Positions 1 to 8,600 of a stretch of DNA of 64,000 nt are shown here, piece after piece (positions within the stretch are counted from its first letter, which is position 1; the number at the start of each line of letters is the position of its first letter). The position numbers and the translations under genes were made by a program. Below the pieces are notes generated by a model. The model made no database searches. It was not told where the DNA came from and worked only from the letters and a program-made list of their open reading frames with translations. The DNA is from Bradyrhizobium cenepequi (GTDB taxonomy: Bacteria; Pseudomonadota; Alphaproteobacteria; Rhizobiales; Xanthobacteraceae). Location of the stretch: contig NZ_JAGKJI010000010.1 of assembly GCF_020329485.1 (NCBI RefSeq), positions 1 to 64,000 on the forward strand, in the 5' to 3' direction.

Positions 1-366
1 TCCGGTCTCGGGCGTTATGGCAATTGCTCTGGCGCCGGCAGCGCGGATACTAGGGGTGGCTCCGTGAAGAGCGCGTAGTCCAGCTGCGCACAACGGGGAC
101 CAAGTCCCGTAAACGAAGGTAACGATCAACGGCGCAGTTTGTCGCAATTCCAAAGATGAAACGAGCTTTCCATTTGCCTCAGGGAGAAGGAAATCGGGGG
201 CAGGTTCGTTCGCCTTCAGGGCGACGTCAGGAACGCACGCCTCTCGCAGCCATGATGAAAGCAGCCGGTCGGTTTGGATGTCCAGCGGACGAAAGCCGCT
301 CAAGGTCTCCGCGGAGGCTTCGATCGGCGTACTGAGCGGGCGCCCGTTCAAAACTTCGTCATTCAT
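1..366 (-). CDS. AhpC/TSA (peroxiredoxin-like) protein, 3' end beyond window
   Basis: Open reading frame of 122 codons starting at ATG 366 and running off the left edge. A strong GGGGGAG ribosome site lies just upstream. After a variable N-terminal region, the peroxiredoxin entry motif APDFLLPEANG is at residues 56-66, followed by a beta strand and the thiol region GTWSPLC at 87-93. Relatives usually have W-C-x-x-C here; the first Cys is Ser90, leaving only Cys93, so a two-Cys mechanism within this motif is not possible. Family role: thiol-dependent peroxide reduction or a redox-sensor relative. Two related genes lie at 57150 and 58992. Function beyond the fold is inferred; the missing C-terminal half prevents more. 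Confidence 0.72.
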   Translation of the reverse strand, partial: MNDEVLNGRPLSTPIEASAETLSGFRPLDIQTDRLLSSWLREACVPDVALKANEPAPDFLLPEANGKLVSSLELRQTAPLIVTFVYGTWSPLCAAGLRALHGATPSIRAAGARAIAITPETG

Positions 367-636
367 TCTAGTTCTCCCCCAACGGTGCCCCTCGCGGCAC
401 CTGTCCGCGTATGTTTCTTGCATGGTGACCGTGCGTTCTGGAAAACGAAAATTCAACTTTGGAATGGTAGTCGTTGACGAATAATCGTTAGGAATAGTCG
501 GCGGCCCCAAATATCGCGATGAGCCACGGCGCACACGAAGCACTAGGCGCCGCTTCCGTAGAGGAGGCCGCGATCGATGACTCTTATAGTCACCACGCCC
601 GTGCTCCGGCATACCGAACGACAGGATGAGGAGGAG

Positions 637-910
637 ATGCTTGTGTCGGTGCAGGACCATTTCGGACATCAGGGATAGAGTCCGCGGGGGGCTATCGCTG
701 AAGTTCCGCGCTAGAATCGTGCTTCTTGGATTTGCATTGATCGCCGGCGCGTTGCTCTTCACCGAGCATCGCGCTCACGTGCCGGGGCCCTCATTTGGCT
801 TCCTCTCTTGGCTTGTCCACTGATGCACTTCTTTATGCATGGCAGTCACGGTGGCCATGGTCATCGCGACGGCTATGACCAGCAGAATGAATCGCTGCAC
901 GCTATCGTCG
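637..910 (+). pseudogene. DUF2933 small membrane protein, frameshifted
   Basis: A GAGGAGGAG ribosome site precedes ATG 637, whose frame reads MLVSVQDHFGHQG and stops. The next frame carries the transmembrane segment (RARIVLLGFALIAGALLF) and TEHRAH, then stops near 823. A third frame from about 808 continues with ACPLMHFFMHGSHGGHGH. Read together they give the DUF2933 pattern: a short N-terminus, one hydrophobic helix, TEHRAH, a second hydrophobic stretch and a His/Gly-rich tail. At least two frameshifts separate the pieces, so no intact product is expected unless these are sequencing errors. DUF2933 genes often sit near copper or heavy-metal genes, consistent with the cupredoxin fragment just downstream. 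Confidence 0.6.
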
Positions 911-1138
911 CCGCCTGCGCTGAACTTGATCTGGCTCAACAATTTGGGAAAACTATGCGATGCGTCATGGCGCAGAGCGCTGACACCGAGTCCGCGAGTT
1001 GGCTGACGAAATCGTCGAATTCCAGTTACCCTGGATTAGCGAAACGACGCAGTCGATCGCGCGCTCAGTATCAAAGCCGCGATGATGCGCAGGATCTGCC
1101 GCCTCGCCAGCCGAATAGAACGCCGATCTTGCTGCGGA

Positions 1139-1222
1139 TTTACTCTACCACCAGCTTGCCGCGGAACATTCCCATGGGACAGTCAAAGCTAAACTTGCCC
1201 GGAGACCCTGGTGGGCTTTTGC
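1139..1222 (-). pseudogene. Cupredoxin-domain C-terminal fragment
   Basis: On the minus strand the last 26 codons before TAA (1139-1141) read PGKFSFDCPMGMFRGKLVVE at their end. This matches the copper-binding C-terminus of cupredoxin-like proteins, with ligands Cys and Met in the D-C-P-M-G-M motif. Upstream the frame loses similarity at once, so only the last strand and ligand loop remain. It lies next to the broken DUF2933 gene; a lost copper-handling locus is a reasonable inference. Confidence 0.55.
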
Positions 1223-1613
1223 GGCGGCGCGGGCATGAAAGATGGGATTATAAACGATAATCGCGGAAAAGAGATTAGCTGGACTCGCAGGTAACCGCGC
1301 GGCCCTTATTGGCGGACGGCGCGGACGCGAGGAGACACAATGCCAGGTCCAGCGCGTCTGGGCTCAACCATGGTCATTAGAGTAAGCTCGGTCGACACCT
1401 GTGTCGGCAAGAACTCCTCGTTCCATTCCGGAGTGTCACACAAGATAGGCGAGGCTGGCCTCTGATCGTATGCGTCAAGCGCGGCATGATATCTCCGCGA
1501 TTGACCGATTTGCTCGGCAAGGCGACGATGGTGACCGGAGGGCGTCCGCCGGACCTGATCACAGTGGGAAAAGCTGGATCTTGCCTGGTCGATCGCGCTC
1601 CGTCGCTGGACGC
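1223..1613. other. No gene recognised
   Basis: About 390 bp with only short unconvincing frames on both strands, between the cupredoxin fragment and the end of the lactonase-like gene. No repeat or hairpin with a T-tract was seen. Confidence 0.5.
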
Positions 1614-2894
1614 CTAGAATCCCGCAAGACCCTGGGGGCTATTGTAGGGAATTGGGTTTCGACCAATCTCCGTCAGTCGGCCGCTCGTCTTGTCGAGGCG
1701 GTAGCTGACAAGCACCGAGGCATTTCCAAAGATCTGATAAAAGTACTGGTCGTCGGGAGTCAGCCAGCTGTCGCTGGGTCCGCTGCTGACGAGTCCGTTC
1801 ACGGCGCGGAAGGTACCGTCGCCCGGTATCGCGTTGTTGGCCGGATCCTGGAGAAGGCTCAATCCGCCCGCTACCAGCCGGTAGGTCGAGACCGTTCCGT
1901 AGCCGAAATTGGTCGCGAGCACGAGCGAGTTGTCAGAGGTCACCTGCAGCCAGCAGAGCTCGGACGGCTTCCCGAGCGAGGTATCGATTGGGGCCAACGG
2001 GCCATTGGTCACGCGACCCTTGCCATCAATGCGGCTCACTAGCACACCGTCCCCTGCCGCGACACCGTTGAGGAAGGTATCACGACTCTGGTTGATGAAG
2101 ACCATGTAGAATGGCCCCGCGCCGCCGGCATCGGCAAACAAAGCCTCGTCGAGCGCACCGTCGTCGCGCACCGGGAATATCACGAGCCCGTCTGGATCGG
2201 GGGCGTTCGCCACGACCAGATTTGGCGACCCGTCCGGATTGGCGGCTGGACGAGCGTCGAAGAGGATATCGACCAGCAGGAAGCGGCCGTCGGGCGACAG
2301 AACCGCTTGTGACGACACCCGATCGGTCTTTGTCGCGGTGTTTACCGAATGGCGCTCCGGGCGCAGGTTCAGCTTGCCATCTTCGGCGACTGTGTAGGAG
2401 CGAAGGTGGTTGGGGCCGAAGGCATGGAGTACGTATAGTGTTCGGCTTTGGGGTCGATAGGCGAGCGACTTGGCCGTTCCGGTGCGCCCGGTTACGGGCT
2501 CACCAGTCGATTGCCGATCGATCACAGTCAGCTTGCCGTCTGGACCCACTCGGAAGCTCGTCACGCTGTTGTCGCCGCCGTTCGTCGTGAACAGCAGGGT
2601 GTTGGATTCGGCTAGGATCACACTACCAGCGCCCTCGAATGCGTTGGGCGCGCTCTCCTGACCGCTGATCGGCTTGAAGACGCCGGAGCCAGCGCCCCCG
2701 GTAGGGATACTCTCGCGTAGTTCGAGTTGCCCGTCCTCATTGCGACCGAAGTGCATGATGCGGTTCTGGGTCTCATTGGTCTGCATGTAGACATGACCCA
2801 CGAGGTCCGAAGCGAGTGCGTCTACTCGGAGAGCCCCGAAGAGAAGCAGCACGAGCGCGATAGAGATGAGATTCGACGATCGCGGACGGCCCAT
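1614..2894 (-). CDS. Secreted lactonase-like beta-propeller protein
   Basis: 426 residues starting at ATG 2894 with a typical Sec signal (hydrophobic core ISIALVLLLFGALRVDALA, cleavage likely near residue 28). The mature part shows repeated propeller-blade signatures such as TNGGDNSVTSFRVGPDGKL, LSPDGRFLLV, DPDGLVIFPV and TPDDQYFYQI, each an x-G-x-V-x-x-Y/F strand followed by DGKL-type turns. This is the pattern of the 6-phosphogluconolactonase/YVTN lactonase-like propeller family, about seven blades. No enzymatic substrate can be assigned; secreted members are often binding or scaffold proteins. It stands alone, with decayed DNA on both sides. No frame defects were seen. Confidence 0.8.
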   Translation of the reverse strand: MGRPRSSNLISIALVLLLFGALRVDALASDLVGHVYMQTNETQNRIMHFGRNEDGQLELRESIPTGGAGSGVFKPISGQESAPNAFEGAGSVILAESNTLLFTTNGGDNSVTSFRVGPDGKLTVIDRQSTGEPVTGRTGTAKSLAYRPQSRTLYVLHAFGPNHLRSYTVAEDGKLNLRPERHSVNTATKTDRVSSQAVLSPDGRFLLVDILFDARPAANPDGSPNLVVANAPDPDGLVIFPVRDDGALDEALFADAGGAGPFYMVFINQSRDTFLNGVAAGDGVLVSRIDGKGRVTNGPLAPIDTSLGKPSELCWLQVTSDNSLVLATNFGYGTVSTYRLVAGGLSLLQDPANNAIPGDGTFRAVNGLVSSGPSDSWLTPDDQYFYQIFGNASVLVSYRLDKTSGRLTEIGRNPIPYNSPQGLAGF

Positions 2895-2939
2895 GTAATT
2901 TTCCTATGTTGGTGCCGCTTGCGGGCACGGCCTATTGCT

Positions 2940-3097
2940 TCAAGTGAAATATCCCCGGACGCAGATCCAATCCGAGGCGTCGGTCGGGAGGTGGCATAAC
3001 GGGCTGTCGGTCTTCTAGTCGGTCGACGTCATCTTCAAAGGACCGCCCACATCGAACCAGGACCAACCCACCCATGACTGACCGTGCCGGTCGTCAT
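2940..3097 (-). pseudogene. Cytochrome P460 C-terminal remnant with broken heme motif
   Basis: The minus strand from 3097 reads MTTGTVSH, then after a frame change GWSWFDVGGPLKMTSTD, a TAG stop, KTD, SPLCH, and DASDWICVRGYFT before TGA at 2940. This aligns block by block with the intact P460 gene at 35971: MTTGTVSH, WAWSWFDADNKVKTTSKD, RTDCLGCH, KATDWIYVSGY. Defects: an internal deletion after TVSH, a stop replacing the aromatic residue before K/R-T-D, and the first heme Cys of CxxCH changed to Ser (AGC for TGC). Its 5' side is fused to an RND adaptor fragment. Clearly non-functional. Confidence 0.75.
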
Positions 3098-3415
3098 CTG
3101 CCCGGTCGCCGCCTCGAACAGGCGCGGATCGATGATGTAGAGCAGATCGCCGGCGCGGACGATCGCACCGTCCTTGAACTCGACGCTGTTGACGAAGCCG
3201 CCGACACGGGCACGGACCTGAACCTCCTGGATCGCCTCGAAGCGACCGGTGAACTCGTCCCAGTCGGTGACGGTCCGTTTGACCGGCTGCGCCGCCGTCG
3301 GAGAGATCTTGGGCAGTCTCGGTGTGAAGTGAAACACCGGGACCGACGTGCTGCAATCCTCCGCTGCCGCGACAAGGTCCTGCCGGGTCGTAATGTCAGT
3401 GTGTCCATCGCGTGA
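3098..3415 (-). pseudogene. RND efflux periplasmic adaptor (HlyD/MexE-like), N-terminal fragment
   Basis: The minus-strand frame contains VTDWDEFTGRFEAIQEVQVR, then RVGGFVNSVEFKDGAIVRAG and LLYIIDPRLFEAA. These are the beta-barrel and lipoyl-like half motifs at the start of AcrA/MexE-type membrane fusion proteins. Similarity stops at FEAA and the sequence runs straight into a P460 remnant. The start is unclear: the frame is open upstream of GTG 3337 into a Val/Ala-rich stretch. The hairpin, the second lipoyl half and the RND pump gene are absent. Repeat copy 1 lies about 100 bp upstream in the same orientation. Confidence 0.65.
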
Positions 3416-3516
3416 CGATTTCGATTAGGTCATTACTCTGCATATCGACCCCCTGCCTTTTTACTCTTCCATCGTGTTCCGCGTGTCGATCGCGGAGCCG
3501 CAAGTTTCGGGACGAC

Positions 3517-3632
3517 GATGCTTTTGGAGAATGACTTTGCAACGCCGGCGAGGGAAATCACCTCTCGCCATGGAGTCGATAAACGATCGTTATCGACGCT
3601 TCGCCGCACGGCCCGATGCCGTAGCGGAGGAA
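3517..3632 (-). repeat. Dispersed leader-like repeat, copy 1
   Basis: Read on the minus strand this element contains the core AACGATCGTTTATCGACTC, then ATGGCGAGAGGTGATTTCCC, TCGCCGGCGTTGCAAAGTCA and TTCTCCAAAAGCAT. It matches copies at 5236-5328 (minus) and 56061-56175 (plus) over about 90-115 bp. It lies about 100 bp 5' of the RND adaptor fragment. In all three places the element precedes a gene in the same relative orientation. Confidence 0.8.
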
Positions 3633-3978
3633 TGCCCCGAGCGGCATGGCACGCGAAGCCGACGTTTTGACTCTGCAGAGACTTCTAAGCCGCGTTCAGA
3701 CGCTGAATTCGGCAATCAATGCCGTCGCGGCTTGCACCACTGGTGCCGCGAAATTCGCGCAGTGAGCCCCGAGAGAAGTTCGTACATGGCGCACGAGAAC
3801 GGCAAGAAGCGCGCGCGCCACTGTGGGCTATTCATGATCCACACGAATAACTCAAACGCATTTTCTCGATTCAGTCATCTGGAACGCAAGTTCGTCACAT
3901 TATACGATAGCTCGAAACTCGATAGAGGAGAGGGGCTGTGGCGAATGAAGGTGTCAGAGGCCGGCCGATCGCGCCGTG

Positions 3979-4172
3979 CTGAGTCCGCAGGAGCGAGCTT
4001 ACTTAGAGAGGCAAGTTCGTCGTCACCGCGTTGCCCTATCCCCACCGAACCGAGCCCTTGTCCTCAGCATCGATGAGAAAAGCCAGATTCAGGCACTCGA
4101 TCGCGAGCAACCGATCTTGCCGATGATGCCTGGCGTACCGGAATGTCTGACGCACAGCTATGTGCAGCATTG
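3979..4172 (+). mobile_element. IS630-family transposase remnant
   Basis: The frame reads [19 protein letters not shown], the N-terminus of IS630-type transposases of the type common in rhizobia. It then jumps directly to [20 protein letters not shown] and [18 protein letters not shown], the first catalytic Asp (DEKSQ) region. The helix-turn-helix portion between them is deleted and everything after HSYV is lost. No terminal repeats were identified. Confidence 0.7.
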
Positions 4173-4331
4173 TCCACGAAATGCTGCGAGCAGCAGAGAC
4201 CCGAGCGGCCACTTCTCCGGAAGTTTGTCCACGGTTTTAGCTCGGGAAGCTAGGTGCGGGCAGTCGTCCGGTATCGGCGCCGGCTCCGCCAAGAGACGTT
4301 GAGAAGCCCGCTTGGGTGCTGCGCCGGCCGA

Positions 4332-4691
4332 TCAGTTGCGCTCGGCGATCCAGTAGCCTGCGCAGCGCCCGCCGCCAGAATGGCCGCTCCAGGTTCCGCG
4401 ACCTGACGGGCCGACGAGCCTGCCAGATCCGGAAGCATATTTCTCATGAACGGTCACGGAGGCACGAACCGCGCCAGATCGAGCCACGCGCCCTCTAAAA
4501 TGCACCAGATTGGGATGAGTCACGATCCCGTTGGTGATGTTGACAGAGAAACTATAGGTCGGATCACAAGGGCCGTATTGCGTGACGAACAGGAGACTCC
4601 AGGGGCCGTCATAGGCAGACCTTGCATCGGCACTGGTAACGAGGAGCGAGCCCATCACCACCATTGCGAGCGCGAGCAGAAACCGCTTCAT
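4332..4691 (-). CDS. Small secreted protein of unknown function
   Basis: 119 residues from ATG 4691, preceded by GGAGAC; an in-frame upstream start at 4739 would put 16 residues before the signal peptide and is less likely. The N-terminus (MKRFLLALAMVVMGSLLV, cleavage after ADA) is a Sec signal. The mature part is about 95 residues, beginning YDGPWSLLFVTQYGPCDPTY, with NITNG, GRVARSGAVRASV, a Gly/Ser-rich GRGTWSG turn and two Cys (in GPCDP and GGRCAGYW) likely to pair in the periplasm. Rhizobia encode many such short exported beta-strand proteins; no function is known to me. Confidence 0.75.
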   Translation of the reverse strand: MKRFLLALAMVVMGSLLVTSADARSAYDGPWSLLFVTQYGPCDPTYSFSVNITNGIVTHPNLVHFRGRVARSGAVRASVTVHEKYASGSGRLVGPSGRGTWSGHSGGGRCAGYWIAERN

Positions 4692-4851
4692 GATATCGTC
4701 TCCGAAGGCTAATGATCTGCGTATGTCGGAATATCTCACGACGAAGACTGTCGAGATCGCGCGCGCCGGTGGTGCTACGAACGCTAAAATCTCTCGAATA
4801 CATGTTGGCTAGCGGCGGCTCGAGGGAGCCGCACGCTGCCAAGCTTTGGCG

Positions 4852-5187
4852 TCACCACCCGTAGTAGTCACCCCAGCCGTAAGAGAAGCTGGGATAGTAA
4901 TAGGTCGGATAACGCCAATATGAATTATAGGCGGGATAGCCCCAGTACGAATTATAGGTGGGGTAGCCCCGGTACGAAGGGTAGGGATAATCATTCGGCG
5001 TGCGTTGCACGCCGCGTGCCCCCCGATCCCGCCGCACCCGATAGCGCACGTCCGTCGTCATGGCTGGTACCGCCGCCTTGATCGATGTGCCATTGATCGG
5101 CGCAGCAGACGATTTGGCCGTGCCGGCCACTGCGATAGGAACAGCAATTGCGAGCGCGATCGCGAGGCTGGGGACTTGAATCTTCAT
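4852..5187 (-). CDS. Secreted Tyr/Pro-rich repeat protein
   Basis: 111 residues from ATG 5187 with GGAG seven bases upstream; an in-frame ATG at 5208 lies before this site. Signal peptide MKIQVPSLAIALAIAVPIAVA. After a short Arg-rich linker (RYRVRRDRGARGVQ) the C-terminal third consists of imperfect repeats of YPxYNSYWG (GYPTYNSYWG, YPAYNSYWR, YPTYYYPSF), encoded by visibly repeated DNA between about 4890 and 4990. The Tyr/Trp-rich low-complexity tail suggests a surface or cell-wall associated role, but this is inference. Repeat copy 2 sits 49 bp upstream in the gene's orientation and may carry its promoter or leader. Confidence 0.7.
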   Translation of the reverse strand: MKIQVPSLAIALAIAVPIAVAGTAKSSAAPINGTSIKAAVPAMTTDVRYRVRRDRGARGVQRTPNDYPYPSYRGYPTYNSYWGYPAYNSYWRYPTYYYPSFSYGWGDYYGW

Positions 5188-5235
5188 GGTAGCTCCTGTT
5201 CGTGTCAAAAATGACTATCCACCACCCAACAAGAT

Positions 5236-5328
5236 TGACCTTGCAACGCCGGCGAGGGAAATCATCTCTTGCCATAGAGTCGATAGACGATCGTTATTGC
5301 CGCCGCGTCGCGTGATGCCGTAGCGAGG
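5236..5328 (-). repeat. Dispersed leader-like repeat, copy 2
   Basis: On the minus strand: CGGCAATAACGATCGTCTAT, CGACTCTATGGCAAGAGATG, ATTTCCCTCGCCGGCGTTGC. Nearly identical to copy 3 and close to copy 1. It ends 49 bp before the start of the Tyr/Pro-rich secreted protein gene, in the same orientation. Confidence 0.8.
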
Positions 5329-5549
5329 AATTCCGTGCCGAACAGCATAAGACGAACGTCCCCTTGCCGTTTGCGCTTGGATAGCTACAGGCAGAGGGCG
5401 CAAACCCCATGATCATCATCTACCGCGTATTCGCAGTCGGCTTGGCTGCGACGACATCCACACGTCAGACGGCGACCACCGGCCGTCAGCGATGTGGTCG
5501 TCTGAGCGCAGTACCTCTGCTGGAGTGTCCTTCTAGCGAGAGATTTCGA

Positions 5550-5902
5550 TGACCATTATCAAGAGCTTTGCCGTAGGTAACGGCGATACGTACTACGTTC
5601 GGCACAGTTCGGATAATTTTTCGATCATTGATTGCGACTTAAACGATGAGAATGCGGAAGTAATCATCAAGGAAGGCGGAGTCCCAAGATAAGGGCGTCG
5701 TTCGATTCATTTCCACACATCCGGATGAGGATCATTTCGGAGTATCGAAAAGCTGGATGACCAAATGCCGATCCGGAACTCTATGTGGTGAAAAACAACG
5801 CAATAAAGGACGACGAGACACCGTCCTTCAAGCGCTATTGTCAGCTCCGCGACAGTGACAAGGCTTTTTGCATCTACAAGGGATGCTCTCGAAGATGGGC
5901 AT
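5550..5902 (+). pseudogene. MBL-fold hydrolase (ComEC/Rec2-like), frameshifted and truncated
   Basis: ATG 5550 opens MTIIKSFAVGNGDTYYVRHS and DNFSIIDCDLNDEN, the N-terminus of small metallo-beta-lactamase fold proteins. The frame stops at about 5692. The next piece, in another frame, is RFISTHPDEDHFGV with the H-x-D-x-D-H zinc motif. A third piece is VVKNNAIKDDETPSFKRYC and DSDKAFCIYKGCSRRW. At GCSRRW the similarity ends and an EgtB fragment begins without a gap. Two frameshifts plus loss of the C-terminal half make this a dead gene. Confidence 0.7.
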
Positions 5903-6108
5903 TCTTCCTCGCGCACACGACCTGGTTTTTTGAGGCGATGGTTCTCTCGCCCCATCTGAAGGGCTACAGGCCGTTCGATGAGCGGTTCACGTTCCTGTTC
6001 AATTCCTACCACGAGACGCTTGGGGCGCGGCATCCGCGTCCTCGGCGCCCCATGATCACGCGGCCGGCATTGGACGAAGTCTGCGCATACCGCGCACATG
6101 TTGACGAA
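5903..6108 (+). pseudogene. egtB: EgtB (ergothioneine synthase) N-terminal domain fragment
   Basis: Directly continuing the frame of the MBL remnant: LAHTTWFFEAMVLSPHLKGY, RPFDERFTFLFNSYHETLGA, RHPRPRRPMITRPALDEV and YRAHVDEA. This is the DinB-like iron-binding N-terminal domain of EgtB, with the conserved HxxH-type region (LAHTTWFFE). Only about 70 of more than 400 residues remain; the FGE-sulfatase catalytic domain and the usual neighbour egtD are absent. It looks like a breakpoint joining two unrelated gene fragments. Confidence 0.7.
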
Positions 6109-6468
6109 GCGTCACCACCAGCACTGCCAGCTATACTCCGACCGGCCACACGCCGCCGCTGTGTAAGAATAGCGGACTCCTGCCGTAGCGTGATCATAAA
6201 AAGCGGGTATCCAAACGATAACCAGCCGGGATGAGATCGTGGTGGACCGTCGTGGTACTCAGTCTCTCCAACAGCGTTGGACAACAGCGTTTTTGGAGCT
6301 TGCGATAGGTTCTAACGGGCATCCGGCCAGAACCGCTGGTACGTTACAACGCGGTGAAAAGAGCCACACACCGGACGATGGCAAGCTACAGCGCTTGCAT
6401 AGCATGCAGGCACGACCGTAGGCGAATGGTGGCGCGAATGTTTGCTGACGCTCGGAGGCGCGAATTGC
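6109..6468. other. No gene recognised
   Basis: About 360 bp between the EgtB fragment and the histidine kinase gene. Only short frames without family features; the promoter of the kinase gene is probably within it. Confidence 0.4.
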
Positions 6469-7200
6469 ATGAATTTCCATGAGACGTTTCGGCGAGACAA
6501 CGACATGCATATGATCGGCCTACTCGCACGGGGGGTCGCTCACGACTTCAATAATAGATTGCAGAGCATGGCCAGCGCCCTCAGCCTGATACGCGCGCGC
6601 GTTGCCGCGGGGTGCACGTCTGACCTCGGTCCTCTCATAGAAGTTGCGGAACAGTCGTTGGTTAGCGCCGGCAAGCTCGCGCATCGTCTCATGACCGTTG
6701 CGCGTAAAACGCATCATCAATCAGACAGTCTATTTCAACTTAACGATGCTCTCCTTTCAATGAGTGATCTGCTGCGCTGCGTCGTCGGAGAAGGAATCGT
6801 GCTACGCTTGGCTTTATCGGATTCAGCAACTCGAATCCGATGTGATTCTCACCTGTTCGAATGCGCGATCATAAACCTTGTGATAAACAGCCGAGACGCT
6901 ATGCCCAAGGGAGGTATCATTACGATCGAGACCGGCAGGACTTACTCGCCCAAAGGCGCCGATGGCCAACAGTATATTTCCCTATGCGTGACTGATTCTG
7001 GATGCGGCATTCCCTCCAACGTCCTGGAAAAGATATTCGAACCATTCTTTACGACGAAGCCACAAGGTGTTGGGACCGGGCTTGGACTTCCCATGATACG
7101 CCATTTTGTTGATCAGGCGCGCGGCCACATTGAAGTTCACAGCACGCCGCAACAGGGCACATGCATAAAGCTCTATTTACCGGCTGCGGCCGAAAGCTAG
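6469..7200 (+). CDS. Sensor-less histidine kinase
   Basis: 243 residues from ATG 6469 (GGAGG ten bases upstream; a TTG at 6442 is in frame but weaker). It contains only the transmitter module: H-box GLLARGVAHDFNNRLQ with His25, N-box INLVINSRDAM, G1 DSGCGIP, F-box EKIFEPFFTTK and G2 GTGLGLPM. The HDFNN type H-box is typical of hybrid kinases of the FixL/PAS class, but neither a PAS/GAF domain nor a C-terminal receiver is encoded. It may be a soluble core kinase or the surviving middle of a larger gene. No response regulator is adjacent; the next 160 bp lead into an IS256 copy. All catalytic motifs are intact. Confidence 0.75.
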   Translation: MNFHETFRRDNDMHMIGLLARGVAHDFNNRLQSMASALSLIRARVAAGCTSDLGPLIEVAEQSLVSAGKLAHRLMTVARKTHHQSDSLFQLNDALLSMSDLLRCVVGEGIVLRLALSDSATRIRCDSHLFECAIINLVINSRDAMPKGGIITIETGRTYSPKGADGQQYISLCVTDSGCGIPSNVLEKIFEPFFTTKPQGVGTGLGLPMIRHFVDQARGHIEVHSTPQQGTCIKLYLPAAAES

Positions 7201-7362
7201 ATGGAAGCAGCTTAAGTCGCTACTCGGTCTCGAACCACGAAGTCATTTTAGGCATGCCAGAGGATCCCGTCGCAGGATTGCTGGGAATTGAAGGTGGGGT
7301 AGTCTCCGAGGTGATCACCCTCGAATCATCCGGCGTTGGAGCGCCGGATCGGAGACCACGCC

Positions 7363-8600
7363 ATGACCAGCAATATCACGAAGACGTATTATCCGCAGTG
7401 CGAAGGAGAAACGGCTCCCCCAGCTTTTCGGCGATTGGTTCGATCCGAGCGGTGCGGGAACGAGCGCGGGAATTGAAGAATTGATCCGCAGCGAGCTCGA
7501 TGCGGCCTTGCGCGCCCGCGGTACGAACGCAGCAAGAAGGCCGGCCGTGAGGGAGCGCGCCGCATTACGGGTCATCGGCACGGCAGCCGGCTGCGGTCGC
7601 TGACTGGCAGCTTCGGGCCGATTGAGATCGCCGTCCCGCGCGCGCGGCTCAACACTGCCGACGGCAAGACCACCGAGTGGAAGAGCCAATCGCTGCGGGC
7701 CTACCAGCGCCGCACGCTGGCCGCCGACGCGATGATCGCCAGCTGTTACGTAGCGGCACCAACACGCGCCGTGTGTGCTCAGCGCTCTGTTCGCTGGCGC
7801 GGTCGGTAAGGACACGGTGAGTCGGATGTGGCGCAAGGTGAAGAGCGAGTGGGTGGAATGCCGGTTCGCTGGCCGAAGAACCGATCGTGCGATTGATCCT
7901 TAACGGTACCGTGGTCCGGGTGCGGCTCGACCGCAAGGCAACCTCGATCTCGCTGCCGGTCTTCATCGGCGTGCGTACAGACGGTCGGAAAGTCTTGCTC
8001 GCGATCAAGAGTAGCGGCGGGAGCACCGAAGCCCGGTGTGCCGTGCTCGATGATCTCATCCGGCGTGGGCTGCGGCGGCCGGAGTTCCTCATCATCAATG
8101 GCGCGCCGAGGCTTGAGGCGGCGATCGCCGTGGCGTGGGATGGCGTGCCAGTATAGCGCTGCACGGTCCACAAGCACCGCAATCTGTTGGTGCATGCGCC
8201 CGAGAGCCCGTATGAGGAGATCACCGCCGACTACAACGACGTGATCTACGCAGCGACGTACGAGGAGATCGAGGTGCGCCGCAAGGCCTTTGACCGCAGA
8301 TGGCGGCTCAAGCATCGTGCGGTGGCCGACAGCCCGCAGGAAGCCGGCGACCGGCTCTTCACCTTCACGCGACTGCCGCCGAGCCAGTGGAAGAGCGCAC
8401 CCATCACGAATGCCATCGAGCGGTTGCACGAGGAGTTCAAGCGACGGATCAAGAAGCAGACCGAACTGCCATCAGCGCACACCGGAGCCATGTTGTTCTG
8501 GGCACTGCTCGCCTCCGGCCAAATCAACATGCGCGAGGTCGATGGCTGGAAAACGCTCGCTGCCAAGCTCATCGATCAGCCAATTGACCTCGCCGCGTAA
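7363..8600 (+). mobile_element. IS256-family (Mutator-type) transposase, multiply broken
   Basis: From ATG 7363 the remnant runs about 1.24 kb through several frames: EEL/IRSELDAAL region, SLRAYQRRTLAADAMIASC, GAVGKDTVSRMWRKVKS, EEPIVRLILNGTVVRVRLD with the first catalytic Asp position now Asn, FLIINGAPRLEAAIA (second Asp also replaced by Asn), TVHKHRNLLVHAPES and NAIERLHEEFKRRIK. There are at least two frameshifts in the 5' third and a TAG stop at 8154-8156 in the 3' frame. The left flank may hold the terminal repeat (GGTGATCACC near 7311); no matching right end was found. Inactive. Confidence 0.8.

Noticed and set aside
3474..4076. 200-codon plus-strand frame
   Set aside because: It crosses repeat copy 1 and the IS630 fragment; only the IS630 part is protein-like, and in a different frame.
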